A stretch of DNA of 64,000 bases from the NCBI GenBank assembly GCA_016710325.1, contig JADJXK010000002.1, positions 5,580,001 to 5,644,000 on the forward strand, written 5' to 3'. A program made the position numbers and the translations under genes. The notes under the pieces are model-generated. The model was not told the origin of the DNA, ran no database searches, and worked only from the letters and a program-made list of their open reading frames with translations. Position 1 is the stretch's first letter, and every line of letters begins with the position of its first letter. Source of the stretch: Candidatus Leptofilum proximum (GTDB taxonomy: Bacteria; Chloroflexota; Anaerolineae; Promineifilales; Promineifilaceae). This document shows positions 1-8,210 of the stretch, piece by piece.

Positions 1-584
1 GTGAGTACCACGTCCAGATCCCAGGCGTCGAACTCCAGGCGCGCCCCGGAGAGGCCGCTGACGCTGTCCACAAGGATCATAATGTCGTTGCCATCGGGCA
101 GGCGGCGGATGGCTTCGGCAATCTCTTTGATGGGGCTTTCTACCCCGGCGCTGGTTTCGTTGTGCACCACGGTGACGGCGTCAAAGCCGCCCTTGGCCAG
201 CCGTTCAACGATCATTTCGGGCAGGATGGGCTGGCCCCATTCCACTTCCAAAACTTCGTTGTCCTTGCCGTTCAGCTCGGTAACTTCGCGCCAGCGGTCG
301 CTAAACGCGCCGTTGACGCAGTTGAGCACCTTCTTGTCGGTGCAGTTGCGGATGGCGCCTTCCCAAAAGCCGGTGCCAGAGTTGGCGCCGATGAGGATGC
401 GCCGGTTGGTGGCGAACACTTTTTGCAGCTTGGGCTGGATACGGCCGACCAGGTCGATGCACTCGGGCATGCGGTGGCCCACCATCCATTCGGTCTGGGC
501 ATCCAGGATTTCCGGGCGGACCTCAGTCGGGCCGGGGATAAACAGTTTGATATGCTTGCTGGAATTTCTGATTGAGTCGCTCAT
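1..584 (-). CDS. Class V aminotransferase (serine/alanine-glyoxylate or phosphoserine type), 3' end outside window
   Basis: The first 194 codons of a PLP-dependent fold-type I aminotransferase, running off the window start. The ATG lies at 584-582 and the protein opens MSDSIRNSSKHIKLFIPGP, the usual N-terminal IPGP(T/V)EV motif of the alanine-glyoxylate/serine-pyruvate/phosphoserine aminotransferase superfamily. GANSGTGFWEGAIRN matches the phosphate-cup loop and ILVDSVSGLSG carries the Asp that contacts the pyridine nitrogen. The PLP lysine would lie beyond the window. The preceding gene is a SerB-like phosphatase and overlaps it by 62 nt, so a role in serine biosynthesis is likely, but glyoxylate transamination cannot be excluded. 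Confidence 0.8.
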   Translation of the reverse strand, partial: MSDSIRNSSKHIKLFIPGPTEVRPEILDAQTEWMVGHRMPECIDLVGRIQPKLQKVFATNRRILIGANSGTGFWEGAIRNCTDKKVLNCVNGAFSDRWREVTELNGKDNEVLEVEWGQPILPEMIVERLAKGGFDAVTVVHNETSAGVESPIKEIAEAIRRLPDGNDIMILVDSVSGLSGARLEFDAWDLDVVL

Positions 585-1377
585 GGTTGAAACTAATAGC
601 TCCTGTATTGGTTAGAGAAATTGCTTTTTGAAAAACGGCTTCGTGCGGCGTGTCTTTGACGGTGCGCACGGCCGCTGGTCCCGCGGCCAGCAGCAGCAGC
701 GGCGCCAGGCTGGGTGATTGCAGAAAGACCGGGGATTCTTTTTTGACCCGTTCGCGCTCGACCACGCCGCCGAAGCCGACAAACAAGTCTACCTGATGCC
801 CGGCCAGCAAATCGCTGCTGCCATCACCAATGAGGAGGGAACGGCCGTTTTGCGTTCCCAACAATTCTTGCACAATGTGCGCTTTGCCGTCGCTGACGGT
901 CAGCGCGCCTTCTTCGTAATCCAGGTAACGTTCCTGCTTGGGCAAGTGGTTGTTAACGCTGCCCTGCCACCATTGGCCCGCCAGCCGGTCGTAAGCTACA
1001 TTGACGGCACGAATGTTCTGCTTGGGCACACCCAGAAAGAGGCCAAACTGCTGTACCGGCTCGGCCAGCCCGCCGCTGATGATGTAGACGTGGTGGCCCA
1101 AAAAGTGCAGAGCGGCAATCACCGCCCGGGCATCGGCGACGATATTACGTTTGTAAACGGCGCGAATTTGCTGGATTTGATCGTGGGTAGGGCGGACGGC
1201 CTGCAATCGTCGGGCATAGACATCTTCCAGGTCGAGTTTGCCATCCATCGCGGCATTGGTCAGCACTTCAACACGCCACTTTTTACCGGCGGTCTCGGCC
1301 AGGACATCGATGCCTTCGACGGTGGTGAGGGTGGAGTCGCAGTCGAAGAAGACGTGTTTGTAGGGAGGCCAGCGCAT
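523..1377 (-). CDS. serB: HAD-family phosphoserine phosphatase (SerB-like)
   Basis: A 284-aa HAD-superfamily phosphatase. FFDCDSTLT near residue 10 is the DxDST nucleophile motif typical of phosphoserine phosphatase, followed by VEGIDVLAE in the substrate-binding cap. YIISGGL is motif II and LLIGDGSSDLLAG is the GDGxxD metal-binding motif. I chose the ATG at 1377 because the codons upstream read through a hairpin repeat and have no domain sense. The last 62 nt overlap the next gene in another frame. With the downstream aminotransferase it could complete serine synthesis from 3-phosphohydroxypyruvate. The substrate is inferred from motifs and neighbours. Confidence 0.75.
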   Translation of the reverse strand: MRWPPYKHVFFDCDSTLTTVEGIDVLAETAGKKWRVEVLTNAAMDGKLDLEDVYARRLQAVRPTHDQIQQIRAVYKRNIVADARAVIAALHFLGHHVYIISGGLAEPVQQFGLFLGVPKQNIRAVNVAYDRLAGQWWQGSVNNHLPKQERYLDYEEGALTVSDGKAHIVQELLGTQNGRSLLIGDGSSDLLAGHQVDLFVGFGGVVERERVKKESPVFLQSPSLAPLLLLAAGPAAVRTVKDTPHEAVFQKAISLTNTGAISFNHERLNQKFQQAYQTVYPRPD

Positions 1378-1527
1378 ATGAGGGGATTGTACTCTAAGCG
1401 TTGGTGTTGGCAACTGAATTTTGTCTGGAAACGGCCGTGCCCATTTGCACAATCTGCCCAAATGAGATTCTCTGGCTAAAGGCCAGACTCGCTGCGTTGC
1501 AAGGCAAGCAGCGAGTCGTTCCGCCAT

Positions 1528-1560
1528 TTCCTGGATTCCCGCCTTCGCGGGAAGGACAGT
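1528..1560. repeat. Short copy of the ATTCCCGC...GCGGGAA inverted repeat
   Basis: TTCCCGC (1536-1542) and GCGGGAA (1547-1553) form a small perfect hairpin between the IMPase and serB-like genes. Longer relatives lie at 16545-16606 and 23816-23873. It resembles the ATTCCC/GGGAAT intergenic repeats seen in many bacteria (established knowledge). Confidence 0.6.
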
Positions 1561-1568
1561 TGAGAGCG

Positions 1569-2369
1569 TTAGAGATTGAGGGTTAAACGGCCGTTACTTG
1601 CCACACAAGCCATGCCCGCCGTATCCCACACAATCGGTTCGCCGTTGGGCTGCACGATGGTACCGCCGCTTTCTTGCAGCAGCAGCAGGGCGGCGGCCAC
1701 GTCCCAGGGGCGCAGCCGCAAATTCAGGTAGCCATCTACCCGGCCCGCCGCCACCCAGGCCATGGCTAAAGCGGCCGTACCGATGGCCCGCAGCGTAAAC
1801 GAATCCTGCGCCAGCTTGTTAACCAGTCCCATAATGTTAAGGCGCGTGGCGGCCGAAGCGCTCCAGTCCACCGCCATAACGGCCTGGGCCGTGTTGGTGA
1901 TGGGGCTCACCTGCATGGGGGTGGGGTCAGCGCCGCCAATTTGCAGCGTGGCGCCCTGGCCTTTGGCCGCGCTGAACAATTCTTCGCGCATCGGGTCGTA
2001 GATGGCGGCAGCGAGCGGTTCGTAACCGCCGGGATGGGGACGGCAGGCGGCCACGGAGACGCAAAATTCGGGCAGCTGGCGGCTGTAGTTGGTGGTGCCG
2101 TCAATCGGATCGATGATCCAGATGATGGGTCCGGTGGCGGATAGCTGGCTGTCTTCCTCTTCGGTGAGGAAGCCGTGGTCGGGGTAACGCGCCTGCACGG
2201 CGTCGGTGATGCACTGCTGGGTGGCAATGTCGGCGTCGGTCACCAGGTCGCGAAAGCCTTTGTGGCTGATCTGGCGCGGCTGCGACCACATCTCGCGGGC
2301 CAGTTTTCCGGCGGATACGGCCGTATCACAAGCTACCTGGCGTAGTTCATTCAATTCGTCAACATTCAT
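1569..2369 (-). CDS. Inositol monophosphatase family protein
   Basis: A 266-aa member of the Mg-dependent, Li-sensitive phosphatase family (IMPase/SuhB/CysQ/histidinol-phosphatase). Metal-site motifs are all present: FLTEEED, IDPIDGTTNY (the DPxDGTxNY signature) and RPWDVAAALLL (the WDxAA C-terminal site). The start at 2369 (MNVDELNELRQ) excludes an upstream extension that reads through a GTGAAACGTGA hairpin. The gene follows the phnE pair on the same strand and precedes serB. Substrate is not predictable: inositol-1-P, histidinol-P, PAP and fructose-1,6-bisphosphate are all possible in this family. Confidence 0.85.
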   Translation of the reverse strand: MNVDELNELRQVACDTAVSAGKLAREMWSQPRQISHKGFRDLVTDADIATQQCITDAVQARYPDHGFLTEEEDSQLSATGPIIWIIDPIDGTTNYSRQLPEFCVSVAACRPHPGGYEPLAAAIYDPMREELFSAAKGQGATLQIGGADPTPMQVSPITNTAQAVMAVDWSASAATRLNIMGLVNKLAQDSFTLRAIGTAALAMAWVAAGRVDGYLNLRLRPWDVAAALLLLQESGGTIVQPNGEPIVWDTAGMACVASNGRLTLNL

Positions 2370-2419
2370 TTTGGTAAAACCTTGCGTAGAAATTGGGGCT
2401 TTTGGATTTTGTGGCCTGA

Positions 2420-2482
2420 GCGTGAAACGTGAAACGTGAAGCAACCGTGGTTGCCCATCACGTTTCACGCTTCACGTTTCAC
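2420..2482. repeat. Tandem-word hairpin, GTGAAACGTGA family, copy 1
   Basis: The left arm has tandem GTGAAAC words (2421-2438) and the right arm their complement (2458-2482). It fills the gap between the IMPase gene and phnE. Other copies lie at 21403, 36007 and 55737. Confidence 0.85.
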
Positions 2483-2483
2483 T

Positions 2484-4052
2484 TTAAATGATCCGGCGGC
2501 GCACGTCGGCGCTGACGTAGTCCAGCAGCGATACCACGATGGCGATGGCCAGCATCATGACGCTGGCTTCGCGGTAGCGCAGCAGACGAATGCTCTGACT
2601 GAGCAAAAAGCCAATGCCGCCGCCGCCCACAAAGCCGATGATGGTGGACATACGCACGTTGATGTCCCAGCGGTACAGCGTGTAGGCGATGTACGGCGGG
2701 ATAATTTGGGGGATAACGGCAAACACAATCATTTGCAGCCGGTTGGCCCCGGTGGCGTTGATGGCTTCAATCGGGCCCTCGTCGATGCCTTCGATCTGCT
2801 CGGAGAACAGCTTGCCCAGGGCGGCGATGGTGTGCAGCGTCAGGGCCATCACCCCGGCAAACGGCCCCAGCCCCACCCAGACCACAAAGACGATGGCCAT
2901 GATGAGCGGCTCGATGGAGCGCAGGGTGTTGAAGATGCCGCGGGAGATGGTGTAGATGGCAAAGCCGATGCGGAACGGCCGTTTCGGGGCCAGAAACAGC
3001 GAGGCAACCGCCGCCAAACCACCCGCAACCAGCGCGGGAATCCAGGTCCAGTTGGCCGGATTGTCAAACTGGTAGAGCCAGTTCAGGATGATGCCGGTGC
3101 CAAAGACGAGAACGGCCGTACCCGCAAACGTGCATACGGCCGTAATCAGCCGCGCCGGTGTGCCGGTGAGGCGCAGCACAGCTTCTTGCCCGTAACGGCT
3201 GCCCAGCATCATGGCCACAAATCCGGCCAGCAGCGCCGTCACGGCGGGCAGAATCAGGGCAATCATGTCGCTCATCACTGTGAAGAAATTGCCAATAAAG
3301 CTGAAATTCACCGTAAGGGCACCCAGCTCAAACGCGGCGTCGTTCAGCACATCGGTGAGCCAGAGGCCAAATGCCTGGCTCAGGGTGGACAGCAGCGCCA
3401 GCCCAAACAGGCTGATCAAAATAATAACGACAACTTTTATGATAGCCACAGCTACCGCGTTTGTTGAGCGCCTCTTCTCGGTGACAATGGGCGGACCAAA
3501 ACGCAGCAAGGCCCAACTTGCCGCGACTGCTACCACGAGCATCACCAGCGTAATCAGTGGCTGCTCAAAATTGGCCGCAAACGCCACCATTTGGCGCGCT
3601 CCAAGCCAGCCCAATGCACCACCCACCGGCAGCAGCGCCAGCCCCAACATAAAGCTGGCCAGCGGCGACGTCACCTCCAGCATCAGATTCCGCGCCGCTA
3701 AAAAGGAAACAGGTATGGCCAGCAGCGTGCCGATGGTAGTGGCCAGAAGCGCCATGAAGATTGTTTCCACGATAAGGCTTAATGTATTGATAGTTGTTTC
3801 GGTGAGGTCGAATGGTTCTGTGTCTTCGACAAACAGCGGATCGATAATGTCTGGGTTGGTGATGTCTGGATCGGCCAGGAAGCGCAGGACGCCCACTAAC
3901 TGCGTTTGCCTGGTTTCAGAGCGCAGCCGCCCGATATCAATTTCTGTCACCTGCACAGCCACAGCGTACAGCAAAAACAAAATGACAAAGGCTAAAAAGG
4001 TTTGTAATGCCTGTCTGCCCGGTGTTTTTTCTTCTCGTTTAAGCGTCATCAT
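2484..4052 (-). CDS. phnE: Phosphonate-type ABC transporter permease PhnE (second copy)
   Basis: A 522-aa inner-membrane permease of the phosphonate/phosphite/phosphate-ester ABC importer family. A first membrane segment (about residues 17-35) is followed by a soluble stretch and several further segments. The C-terminal BPD_transp_1 core carries the coupling loop around GPIEAINATGAN, the EAA motif that docks on the ATPase, and the conserved FVGGGGIGFLL block. It is twice the length of classical PhnE (about 260-280 aa) because of the N-terminal half. It lies 86 nt downstream of a paralogous permease, suggesting a heterodimeric channel (inference). Confidence 0.88.
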   Translation of the reverse strand: MMTLKREEKTPGRQALQTFLAFVILFLLYAVAVQVTEIDIGRLRSETRQTQLVGVLRFLADPDITNPDIIDPLFVEDTEPFDLTETTINTLSLIVETIFMALLATTIGTLLAIPVSFLAARNLMLEVTSPLASFMLGLALLPVGGALGWLGARQMVAFAANFEQPLITLVMLVVAVAASWALLRFGPPIVTEKRRSTNAVAVAIIKVVVIILISLFGLALLSTLSQAFGLWLTDVLNDAAFELGALTVNFSFIGNFFTVMSDMIALILPAVTALLAGFVAMMLGSRYGQEAVLRLTGTPARLITAVCTFAGTAVLVFGTGIILNWLYQFDNPANWTWIPALVAGGLAAVASLFLAPKRPFRIGFAIYTISRGIFNTLRSIEPLIMAIVFVVWVGLGPFAGVMALTLHTIAALGKLFSEQIEGIDEGPIEAINATGANRLQMIVFAVIPQIIPPYIAYTLYRWDINVRMSTIIGFVGGGGIGFLLSQSIRLLRYREASVMMLAIAIVVSLLDYVSADVRRRII

Positions 4053-4062
4053 AATTTTTTAG

Positions 4063-4130
4063 TTTGGCCACCGAGACCACAGAGATTTGAGAGATTTACC
4101 TTCTCAAAATTCTCTGTGCGCTCGGTGGCT
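4063..4130. repeat. Tandem-word hairpin, CACAGAG family, copy 1
   Basis: GGCCACCGAGACCACAGAGA on the left (from about 4065) is complementary to TCTCTGTGCGCTCGGTGGC (4111-4129). It lies between the two phnE genes. A related copy sits at 45158-45220. Confidence 0.8.
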
Positions 4131-4138
4131 TGAAATTC

Positions 4139-5809
4139 TTAAATGATCCGGCTGCGCACTTTGGCGCTGATGTTATCCAGCACAATTACCACAATCGCAA
4201 TGGCAATAACCATCACGCTGGCCCGTGTGTAAAGCAGCTGGTTGATGTTACGCTGCAAGACAAAGCCAATGCCACCACCGCCGACAAACCCGATGATGGT
4301 GGACAGGCGGACGTTGATGTCCCAGCGGTAAAAAATATAGGCGATGTAGTGCGGGGTAATCTGCGGCACGACGGCGTACACGATGCGCTGGACCTGGTTG
4401 GCGCCAGTCGCGGTAATCGCTTCAACCGGACCTTGATCAATGTTCTCCACTTCTTCAGAGAAGAGCTTGCCCAAATCGGCCATGGAGTGCAGGGTGAGGG
4501 CCATGATCCCAGCAAAGGGTCCCAGACCGACCCAAACCACAAACACAAAGCCCATCATCAGCGGTTCTATGGAGCGAACGGCATTAAAAATGGTGCGGGT
4601 GATGTTGTAGACCACAAGACCGATGGGGTAATGGTATTTAGCCGGAACACGTAAGGTGAGCAAAGCAGCAATCAGGCCAAGAATAAGCCCAGGCAGGAGG
4701 AACAAGGTTATCTGCGCCTGAGGTGTTTCCGGCAGAAATTCGCGAATGCCAAGCAAGTTAATCCAGGTGACACCTAAAGCGATAAGGATGAAGAGAACGG
4801 CCGTTCCCACCAACGTCGTGACAAAGTTCAAAATACGCGTCGTGGTTTCTGGCAGCTGCCTTATCACCAGCTCGCCCAACCGGCTGCCCACCATGTTGGC
4901 CGCCAGGGCGCCGAAAAACCCAAAAGTGAGCGGCACCAGCAGCACGAATAACTCGAAGAGCACAAAAATGAAGTTACCCACAAAGCGCAGCGATTCCAGG
5001 CTCGTTTGCAGGGAGGCTAAAAAGGTGCTGTCTTCACTGAGCAGCGGGCCGATCAGCAGTTGCCCCAGCCAAAAGGCCAGGCCACCCAAAATAGGAAACA
5101 GAATAATGCCGATCATGATGCTGGTGATAGGGGTCTTCACGTTTTGCATCAAATTGCGGGCCGCAACGAAGGAGAGAGGAATTGAAATCAAGGTACCAAT
5201 GGTGGAGGCGATAAGGGCCATCAGAACCGTTTCCACGATCTTGTCCAGGGCTTCATACGTCGTATCGCTTAAGCCCACAATTTGCCGGTCCACCACTTCG
5301 ACGATTTCCAAAGTTTGTGGCTCTTCACTTGGGCGAATATCTGGCATCGTGAAGGTGGTTTCTATCTGCCCGTCGGCGCCCACCTTAAACTCAGCCACGC
5401 GCCGCGTGGAAGTGGTCTCGTTGGGCGTCCAGGCGATCAGCCCTTGGGCATTGGGCAGGAAACCGCTGCCCGTAATGGTGATAGGGTCTTGGGTCGTCGA
5501 GGCGCAGTTGGGCACCATCAACAGTTCCCGGCCTTCAATGGAGACCTGGGAACCTCTAACCTGTTCGGGGCAGGGCATACGCAAAGAAACGGCCATACGC
5601 CGCGTTTCTGTTTCGTAGGCGAATAAGTCTGGCTGGGCAAAGCTGCGAATCAGGCTCACCAGATTTTCCTGGCGTCTGGGCTCCAGGGGTTCTTGCAAAT
5701 TGACCCTGGTAACTTGCAGGCCATAGGCATAGAGCAAAAAAATTACCAGAAGGATGACGGCCGTTTTCCACCATTGAGGGGAACGGCCGTTGCGTTTCTC
5801 ATTTCTCAT
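4139..5809 (-). CDS. phnE: Phosphonate-type ABC transporter permease PhnE (first copy) with Ig-like insertion
   Basis: A 556-aa permease paralogous to the next gene. TM1 covers about residues 15-33. Residues about 65-175 form an insertion that reads like an extracytoplasmic Ig-like (IPT/TIG) fold, with DPITITGSGFLPNAQG and a following beta-rich stretch. The permease core holds the coupling loop GPVEAITATGAN and the FVGGGGIGFVL block shared with the second copy. The insertion has two Cys residues. phnC lies 76 nt upstream. Transported compound unknown: phosphonates, phosphite or phosphate esters are the family options. Confidence 0.88.
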   Translation of the reverse strand: MRNEKRNGRSPQWWKTAVILLVIFLLYAYGLQVTRVNLQEPLEPRRQENLVSLIRSFAQPDLFAYETETRRMAVSLRMPCPEQVRGSQVSIEGRELLMVPNCASTTQDPITITGSGFLPNAQGLIAWTPNETTSTRRVAEFKVGADGQIETTFTMPDIRPSEEPQTLEIVEVVDRQIVGLSDTTYEALDKIVETVLMALIASTIGTLISIPLSFVAARNLMQNVKTPITSIMIGIILFPILGGLAFWLGQLLIGPLLSEDSTFLASLQTSLESLRFVGNFIFVLFELFVLLVPLTFGFFGALAANMVGSRLGELVIRQLPETTTRILNFVTTLVGTAVLFILIALGVTWINLLGIREFLPETPQAQITLFLLPGLILGLIAALLTLRVPAKYHYPIGLVVYNITRTIFNAVRSIEPLMMGFVFVVWVGLGPFAGIMALTLHSMADLGKLFSEEVENIDQGPVEAITATGANQVQRIVYAVVPQITPHYIAYIFYRWDINVRLSTIIGFVGGGGIGFVLQRNINQLLYTRASVMVIAIAIVVIVLDNISAKVRSRII

Positions 5810-5834
5810 CGAGCGCTCTTTAGAGGTGGTGATC

Positions 5835-5890
5835 GGTATTCCGTAATCCGTTTACCGATAACTGATTACCGCTTACCGATTACCGTTAAC
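5835..5890. repeat. Tandem ACCGATT/GATTACCG words between phnC and phnE
   Basis: Several near-copies of the word GATTACCG or TTACCGAT follow each other, ending inside the last codons of phnC. Opposing arms are weak here, so this may be a degenerate single-arm copy of the tandem-word hairpin type. Confidence 0.6.
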
Positions 5891-6638
5891 CGATCCGTTC
5901 GGCTTCACGGCCGTAAATTTCAATAAACTTCTCGTCGTTAATTTCATTCGGCTTACCGTCAAAAACTAGCTGTCCCTGGTTCAAGGCAATGGCCCGAGTG
6001 CTGTACTGCTGCACCAAATCCAAAAAGTGCAGACTGCACAAAACGGTAATCTTGTCTTCCTTGTTGATTTGCTGCAAATGACGCATGATGCTGTGTGCCA
6101 GCGCCGGGTCCAGGCTGGCCACCGGCTCGTCGGCCAAAATCATCTTGGGTTCTTGCATCAAGGCCCGGGCAATGCCTACACGCTGCCGCTGCCCACCGCT
6201 TAGTTCGTCTGCGCGATTATCCGCTTTATCGCCAATCCCCACACGAGCCAGGCTGGCATGCGCGCGCTTGATGTCCTCCTGTGGAAAACGCCCCAAAACA
6301 CTGGCGATAGGATTTACATACCCTAACCGCCCGCTGAGCACGTTGGTCAACACAGAGGAGCGGTTAACCAGATTAAAATGTTGGAAGATCATACCAATTT
6401 GGCGGCGCGCCCGGCGCAGCTCTTCACCAGACACCTCAGACAACTCAATGCCATTCCACCAGATTTCACCCGATGTCGGCTCAATAAGCCGGTTGATGCA
6501 GCGCAGCAAGGTGCTTTTCCCAGAACCGCTGAGGCCAATCACGGCCACAAACTCGCCATCGGGTACCTCAAAGCTAACGTCCTTCAACGCCACGGTACCG
6601 TCTTCATAAACTTTTGTGAGATTTTGGATTTTTAACAT
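5886..6638 (-). CDS. phnC: Phosphonate-type ABC transporter ATP-binding protein PhnC
   Basis: A 250-aa ABC ATPase. Walker A GLSGSGKST is at residues 35-43, the signature LSGGQRQRVGIARAL near residue 147, and Walker B MILADEPVASLDP follows directly. Length and motif spacing fit PhnC. It sits between phnD (upstream) and the two phnE genes, as in classical phnCDE loci. The gap to phnD holds a GACCCTAAGGG inverted repeat and a terminator-like hairpin, so phnD may be expressed above the rest. Confidence 0.92.
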   Translation of the reverse strand: MLKIQNLTKVYEDGTVALKDVSFEVPDGEFVAVIGLSGSGKSTLLRCINRLIEPTSGEIWWNGIELSEVSGEELRRARRQIGMIFQHFNLVNRSSVLTNVLSGRLGYVNPIASVLGRFPQEDIKRAHASLARVGIGDKADNRADELSGGQRQRVGIARALMQEPKMILADEPVASLDPALAHSIMRHLQQINKEDKITVLCSLHFLDLVQQYSTRAIALNQGQLVFDGKPNEINDEKFIEIYGREAERIG

Positions 6639-6647
6639 GAGAAATTA

Positions 6648-6708
6648 AGACCCTAAGGGTTTGGTTTCATTTATTGGTTACCCATAGGGATAAAAACCCT
6701 TTGGGTCT
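6648..6708. repeat. Inverted repeat AGACCCTAAGGGTTT / AAACCCTTTGGGTCT
   Basis: Two 15-nt arms (6648-6662 and 6694-6708), 14 of 15 complementary, sit between phnD and phnC. A similar word, AGACCCCAAGGGTTT, lies at about 38864 upstream of the Phd antitoxin. Confidence 0.7.
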
Positions 6709-6735
6709 GGCGCAAGGGGCACAAACAAGTAAATG

Positions 6736-6773
6736 AAGAAGCCGGACGAACAATGCTGCCCGTCCGGCTTCTT
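6736..6773 (-). terminator. Hairpin terminator or attenuator after phnD
   Basis: A perfect 13-bp stem, AAGAAGCCGGACG (6736-6748) and CGTCCGGCTTCTT (6761-6773), lies about 20 nt past the phnD stop. It has no long T-run, so it may be a partial terminator or an mRNA-stabilising hairpin that raises phnD expression over phnCEE. Confidence 0.75.
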
Positions 6774-6792
6774 ATAGAAGCTGATGATTTAA

Positions 6793-7983
6793 TTAACCGC
6801 CGAGAATTTCATCCTCAGTCATACCAATGTTATCAATGAGGACGCGAACAGGATCATAGAAACTGTCACCAACAGCTTCCACGCCAGTCCAACCGTAAGC
6901 CTCTTCTGCACAAATAGACTCAAGGCAAGCGTCCGTGGCCGCAAAATCTACCAGGGCTTTCACAATATCATTGGCCATCGACAGAGGGAATTCAGGCCCA
7001 AAGGAGATGGAGTCATTAGGAATCTGCTCTGTAAGGGCAAGAATACGGGTCTCTTCAAACACATCTGGCGCTGTTTCAGCAATGAGAATTCGCGCATCCA
7101 GAATTTGGTAGCCACCCTCATCGGGGCCGCCAGCAACCAGTGAATTGCCATCCACTACTTCCGGATTCACGTCAGCATCGCGCCAAATCTCTGGGCTGTC
7201 TACACCGTAAGTCCACGTGCGGCCGCTATCGCTGGGCAGCAAGGGCGGGCTGAAAAAGGAGGTGCTAAAGTCACAGTCACCGTTATACACGCCCAAGACG
7301 GAGCCATTGTGGCCACCAGCTTCGATGATCTCACCAACCTCAATTCCTTTCTCGAGCAGCTCGGCCTGGGGATAGAGATAGCCGGAGGTGGAACCAAACT
7401 CGGGAATACACCAGGTCGCCCCAGCTAAATCCTCTACAGTTTGGGCCGGGCTGTCAAATGGGACCACGTATTGGGAGGCGTACCAGGAAAGACCACGGCG
7501 TACAGCGGCGGCACCGGCCGTAACCCCACAACGATTGTTGGCCAAAACGTATCCCAATGCCGGAATAAAGCCAATCGTATCCTCAGGTGAAGCGCACATT
7601 TCTTCAATGGTGGCCGCATAGCTGGTGGGAACGCTAACTTCAAAGCTGAGACCTGTTGCCTCATTCAGGGCGTTGGCTAAAACTTCACCACTGGAAATAA
7701 GCACGTCAACATCGACTGAAGGCACAAACAGCACCTTGATGGGATGTTCTGGGGAACCGATTGCGGCTTCCTCAGCCATTACCTCTTCCACTACGGTTTC
7801 GGTGACGATGCGGGTGACTTCAACGGGAACTTCAACTTCCACTTCCGTTTCCACAGGAACTTCAACTTCCTCGGTAACAACACGGGTAACCTCAACGGTT
7901 TCCGTTGTGGGTGTACAGGCTGCAATCACAAACAGGAGCACAGATACACCAACCAAAAGCTTAAACAGATGTCGTGTTTTCAT
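6793..7983 (-). CDS. phnD: Phosphonate-type ABC transporter substrate-binding lipoprotein PhnD
   Basis: A 396-aa exported binding protein. The signal peptide ends in the lipobox VIAAC with Cys23 as lipid anchor. Residues about 24-65 form a low-complexity linker rich in VEVTRVVTEE-type units. The remainder is a PhnD/type-2 periplasmic-binding fold (FVPSVDVDVLISSGEVLANA, IGFIPALGYVL, FGSTSGYLYPQAELL). The start at 7983 has a strong GGAGG site at 7989-7993. It is first in the phnDCEE transcript with its own promoter at 8071-8098. Ligand unknown; phosphonate, phosphite and phosphate are the family alternatives. Confidence 0.9.
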   Translation of the reverse strand: MKTRHLFKLLVGVSVLLFVIAACTPTTETVEVTRVVTEEVEVPVETEVEVEVPVEVTRIVTETVVEEVMAEEAAIGSPEHPIKVLFVPSVDVDVLISSGEVLANALNEATGLSFEVSVPTSYAATIEEMCASPEDTIGFIPALGYVLANNRCGVTAGAAAVRRGLSWYASQYVVPFDSPAQTVEDLAGATWCIPEFGSTSGYLYPQAELLEKGIEVGEIIEAGGHNGSVLGVYNGDCDFSTSFFSPPLLPSDSGRTWTYGVDSPEIWRDADVNPEVVDGNSLVAGGPDEGGYQILDARILIAETAPDVFEETRILALTEQIPNDSISFGPEFPLSMANDIVKALVDFAATDACLESICAEEAYGWTGVEAVGDSFYDPVRVLIDNIGMTEDEILGG

Positions 7984-8070
7984 CGTTTCCTCCTTCAAAA
8001 AACACAAGGGAATGCCCACTGTCGATCAAGCTGTATGACGATGGGTCAAATTGATGGTAAATGCCCTGAA

Positions 8071-8098
8071 ATTATATCATGGGGCTAATTGGTGACAA
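8071..8098 (-). promoter_or_regulatory. Predicted sigma70 promoter of phnD
   Basis: On the minus strand a TATAAT (8076-8071) is preceded by TG one base upstream (extended -10, TGATATAAT), with TTGTCA (8098-8093) 16 bp further upstream. It lies about 90 nt before the phnD start. Confidence 0.7.
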
Positions 8099-8121
8099 AT
8101 GAGGAGATTTTGACGGATTAA

Positions 8122-8189
8122 AAAAGGGCAGAACGACTACTCCATCCTGCCCTTTTCCAAAATGAGGTGAGGGGAAACTCTCCCCTCAC
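8122..8189 (-). terminator. Terminator region after the sugar-binding lipoprotein gene
   Basis: Two hairpins lie in series. AAAAGGGCAG/CTGCCCTTTT (8122-8131 and 8147-8156) is flanked by A and T runs as in a rho-independent terminator. GTGAGGGGA/TCCCCTCAC (8167-8175 and 8181-8189) lies closer to the gene stop at 8211. Confidence 0.8.
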
Positions 8190-8210
8190 GCTCAATTTGC
8201 TCAGGTTTAA

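Noticed and set aside
2436..3467. A 343-codon plus-strand frame rich in Gln/His/Asp
   Set aside because: Antisense to phnE, composition typical of an antisense frame.
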